Source: Vulcanimicrobiota bacterium (GTDB lineage: Bacteria; Vulcanimicrobiota; Xenobia; Xenobiales; JADMJV01). Taken from it: a stretch of DNA of 14,004 nucleotides. Each line of letters opens with the position of its first letter. The first letter of the stretch is position 1. The stretch spans positions 1-14,004 of the forward strand of contig JAEXNA010000145.1 of the NCBI GenBank assembly GCA_023447635.1. The letters are read 5' to 3'. This document shows positions 12,379-14,004 of the stretch, in pieces. The notes under the pieces were generated by a model that had not been told where the DNA came from, did no database searches, and saw only the letters and a program-made list of their open reading frames with translations. The position numbers and the translations under genes are program-made.

Positions 12379-13716
12379 TTGCGTACGATTGCGACCCTGA
12401 ACCAGCGGCTGAGACGGAACCTGTCCGGCCTCACGCTGCTCTTGATGCTCTCGCTCCTGGTGACCGCTTCGCCCAGCCTGGCCCAGTCCGAGGAAGCCGC
12501 CCCCCCTTCGGCCCCCACGGCCCCGCCGCCCGAGGCAGAGCCGTCCAAGAGCCCCCCGACGGACACACCCGCAGCCCCAAGCACGGAAGGTGCGGCTCCG
12601 ACCGATAGCCCCGCCGCCGAGCCCGGCGCCTCTCCCAGCCCGAGCATCGAAGACCTCTATGCCCCCGATCTGCCGCAGAAGACCCCCGACAAGTCCGCTC
12701 CCAAAGCCGAGGAGAAGCCGGTCAATAAAGAGCCGATCCTCTACATCTCGGACACCGACAACGGACGTATCGTGGTGATGCAGGGGATCAAAGGTGAAGG
12801 CTTTACCAGCCTGGGCCTTCCCGGATACGGCCTCGGCCGTTTCCTACGGCCGGCCCAGATCTGGGTCGACTACGCCGGCCGTTTGTACATCGCCGACAGT
12901 GGAAACAACCGCATCGTCCGTATCGACCGGGCTAGCGACGCCGGCTGGTCGGAAGTCGGCTCGTTGTCCGACCCGCACGGAGTAGCCGTCGACGGCAGCG
13001 GCGTCTACGTCAGCGACACCCGGGCCAACCGCGTGGTGATGTACAAAGAGATCGTCAACGGGGCCAAGGTCGAGCAAGTTCTGACCCATCCCCAGCTGAA
13101 GCGGCCCGGCGAGCTCTGGATCGACAACGAGGGCGCCCTCTATATCTGCTGTGGCGAAGATCCCCCTGGCGGCAAAGTGCTCAAGACCTGGATCGAGAAG
13201 GGGCTGGCCGAAAAAGGGGTCCAGAAAGAGACCCGCCGCTGGGCTGTTTTCGAAGGCGAAGGGTTAAGCGGCTCCCGCTTCCTGCCTGCCTCCATCGTTA
13301 CCGAAAAGGGCTCCCTGCGCATGCTCGACGTCAGCGGTCAACGGCTGCTCAGCATGCAAGACATCGCTGGGAAACGGCTGAAGGAAGAGCGGTTCCGCCT
13401 GGATCCGCGGTTCCGACTCTCTCGCCCCAACGGCATGGGCGTCGACGCTACGGGCCGCTTGTTCATCGCTGACAGCGGAAACGACCGAATTCTGGAACTG
13501 GCCAAAGACGGCAGCGTGGTTGGCGAATACATCATTCTCGAGGATGATCCCGCGACGATGCTGGCCAACCCGACCTCGATCTTTATCTTCAGCCCGGCCC
13601 CGCCGCCGCCGCCTCCCTCCGAAGACGACGAGGAAGGTGGTAAAAAAGGCAAGGGCAAGGGCAAAGCCAAACCCAAAAAGGGCACCGACAGCCTGGAGTT
13701 CGATAGTGGATTCTAG
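12379..13716 (+). CDS. Secreted NHL-type beta-propeller protein
   Basis: This 445-aa protein is probably exported. A TTG start at 12379 follows AAGGAG (12362-12367) by 11 nt and opens directly into a signal peptide (basic MRTIATLNQRLRRN, hydrophobic core at 18-30, likely cleavage after SLA at 35). Residues 37-118 are a Pro/Ala/Ser/Glu-rich linker. Six NHL-like blades follow, anchored by ILYISDTDNGRIVVM (120-134), LYIADSGNNRIVRID (169-183), VYVSDTRANRVVMYK (209-223), a variant LYICCGEDPPGG (254-265), LRMLDVSGQRLL (313-324) and LFIADSGNDRILEL (361-374). The tail has a run of prolines (408-413), an acidic patch and then KGKGKGKAKPKKG. NHL propellers bind proteins, nucleic acids or sugars; the partner here is unknown. 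The frame stays open far upstream, antisense to pta, but that part is a shadow. A 98-aa gene overlaps its 3' end. Confidence 0.85.
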   Translation: MRTIATLNQRLRRNLSGLTLLLMLSLLVTASPSLAQSEEAAPPSAPTAPPPEAEPSKSPPTDTPAAPSTEGAAPTDSPAAEPGASPSPSIEDLYAPDLPQKTPDKSAPKAEEKPVNKEPILYISDTDNGRIVVMQGIKGEGFTSLGLPGYGLGRFLRPAQIWVDYAGRLYIADSGNNRIVRIDRASDAGWSEVGSLSDPHGVAVDGSGVYVSDTRANRVVMYKEIVNGAKVEQVLTHPQLKRPGELWIDNEGALYICCGEDPPGGKVLKTWIEKGLAEKGVQKETRRWAVFEGEGLSGSRFLPASIVTEKGSLRMLDVSGQRLLSMQDIAGKRLKEERFRLDPRFRLSRPNGMGVDATGRLFIADSGNDRILELAKDGSVVGEYIILEDDPATMLANPTSIFIFSPAPPPPPPSEDDEEGGKKGKGKGKAKPKKGTDSLEFDSGF

Positions 13717-14002
13717 CGACTCTCTCTCTCCTGCTGGTACCGCGACGGCGTTACAGCGCGAGGAGAGGGCTCTCAGCCGCCCCGCCTCTCGTCCAAAGCC
13801 GCCGAGCTGGAACGATATCGGAGACGGATTCGAAACCATGGGAAAAGTCGGACTGGCGATGGCAGTCGGCTTTTCGGCCGCCAGCCTGTTCTGCCGGCTA
13901 GCCCAGCAAGGCAAGGTCCGCATCCCCCCTCTGAACGCTCTGCTCCTGGGCGGCTCCTCGGCGCGACCCGGAGCTTCCGAGCCCACGCCACGCCCCCGCT
14001 GA
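13706..14002 (+). CDS. Small single-pass membrane protein of unknown function, overlapping the propeller gene
   Basis: I do not recognise this protein. From a GTG at 13706 it has 98 residues. A polar N-terminal region (1-38) with Ser, Arg and Pro leads to SWNDIGDGFETMGKVG and one hydrophobic segment (about 46-65, GKVGLAMAVGFSAASLFCRLA). A short KVRIPPLNALLLGG stretch and a Pro/Arg tail ending EPTPRPR follow. The GTG lies inside the propeller gene, whose stop is at 13714-13716, so the genes overlap by 11 nt. GGAG (13695-13698) 7 nt upstream serves as Shine-Dalgarno. The overlap suggests the two products are made together. The stop codon is at the very end of the window. The frame continues open upstream, but an earlier start would lie deep inside the propeller gene. 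Confidence 0.65.
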   Translation: MDSSDSLSPAGTATALQREERALSRPASRPKPPSWNDIGDGFETMGKVGLAMAVGFSAASLFCRLAQQGKVRIPPLNALLLGGSSARPGASEPTPRPR

Positions 14003-14004
14003 CC

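Noticed and set aside
1..14004. CRISPR array, insertion sequence or toxin-antitoxin pair
   Set aside because: No regularly spaced repeats, transposase motifs or paired small toxin-like genes were seen on either strand.

Overview
The window is GC-rich, compact bacterial chromosome with strong G/C preference at third codon positions. Gaps are short, genes sit in operon-like runs, and Shine-Dalgarno sites are clear. I see no insertion sequence, phage gene, CRISPR array or plasmid function. The content is housekeeping metabolism, translation and cell envelope, plus several proteins I cannot name. The long transaldolase (376 aa), a phosphatidylcholine-synthase-like enzyme and heavy use of GTG/TTG starts do not fix a phylum, and I assign none.

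Layout. (1) About 1-4491, minus strand: a membrane-anchored SpoIIE/RsbU-type phosphatase, transketolase and transaldolase. The start of a further gene lies at the left edge, only 2 nt beyond the transaldolase stop. This is a non-oxidative pentose phosphate operon that probably continues out of the window. (2) 4490-8847, plus strand: a membrane-anchored parvulin-type prolyl isomerase, ribosomal protein bL25 (rplY/ctc), peptidyl-tRNA hydrolase (pth), a TerC-family membrane protein and a secreted lytic transglycosylase. A good sigma70-type promoter lies over the isomerase stop codon and drives rplY onward; its leader carries a perfect 8-bp hairpin. (3) 10655-8878, minus strand: tRNA-Arg(CCU) with its own terminator, then a two-gene unit of an unrecognised, possibly TerB-like 303-aa protein and a phosphatidylcholine-synthase-like enzyme. 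(4) 10656-11271: a gene-poor stretch with one possible 100-aa ORF, hairpins, a G-rich tract and the pta terminator. (5) 12276-11272, minus strand: phosphate acetyltransferase. (6) 12379-14002, plus strand: a secreted six-blade NHL-type beta-propeller protein, overlapped by a 98-aa single-pass membrane protein.

How the genes work together. Tkt, Tal and Pta interconvert sugar phosphates and acetyl-phosphate. bL25 and Pth serve translation, in a pairing seen in many bacteria. The isomerase, transglycosylase, phospholipid synthase and propeller protein act in or beyond the membrane. I found no clear-cut new defence or mobile system. The least explained parts are the secreted propeller plus its small overlapping membrane partner, the unknown protein coupled to the phosphatidylcholine-type synthase, the SpoIIE phosphatase with its membrane sensor, and the regulatory-looking inverted repeats between divergent genes.
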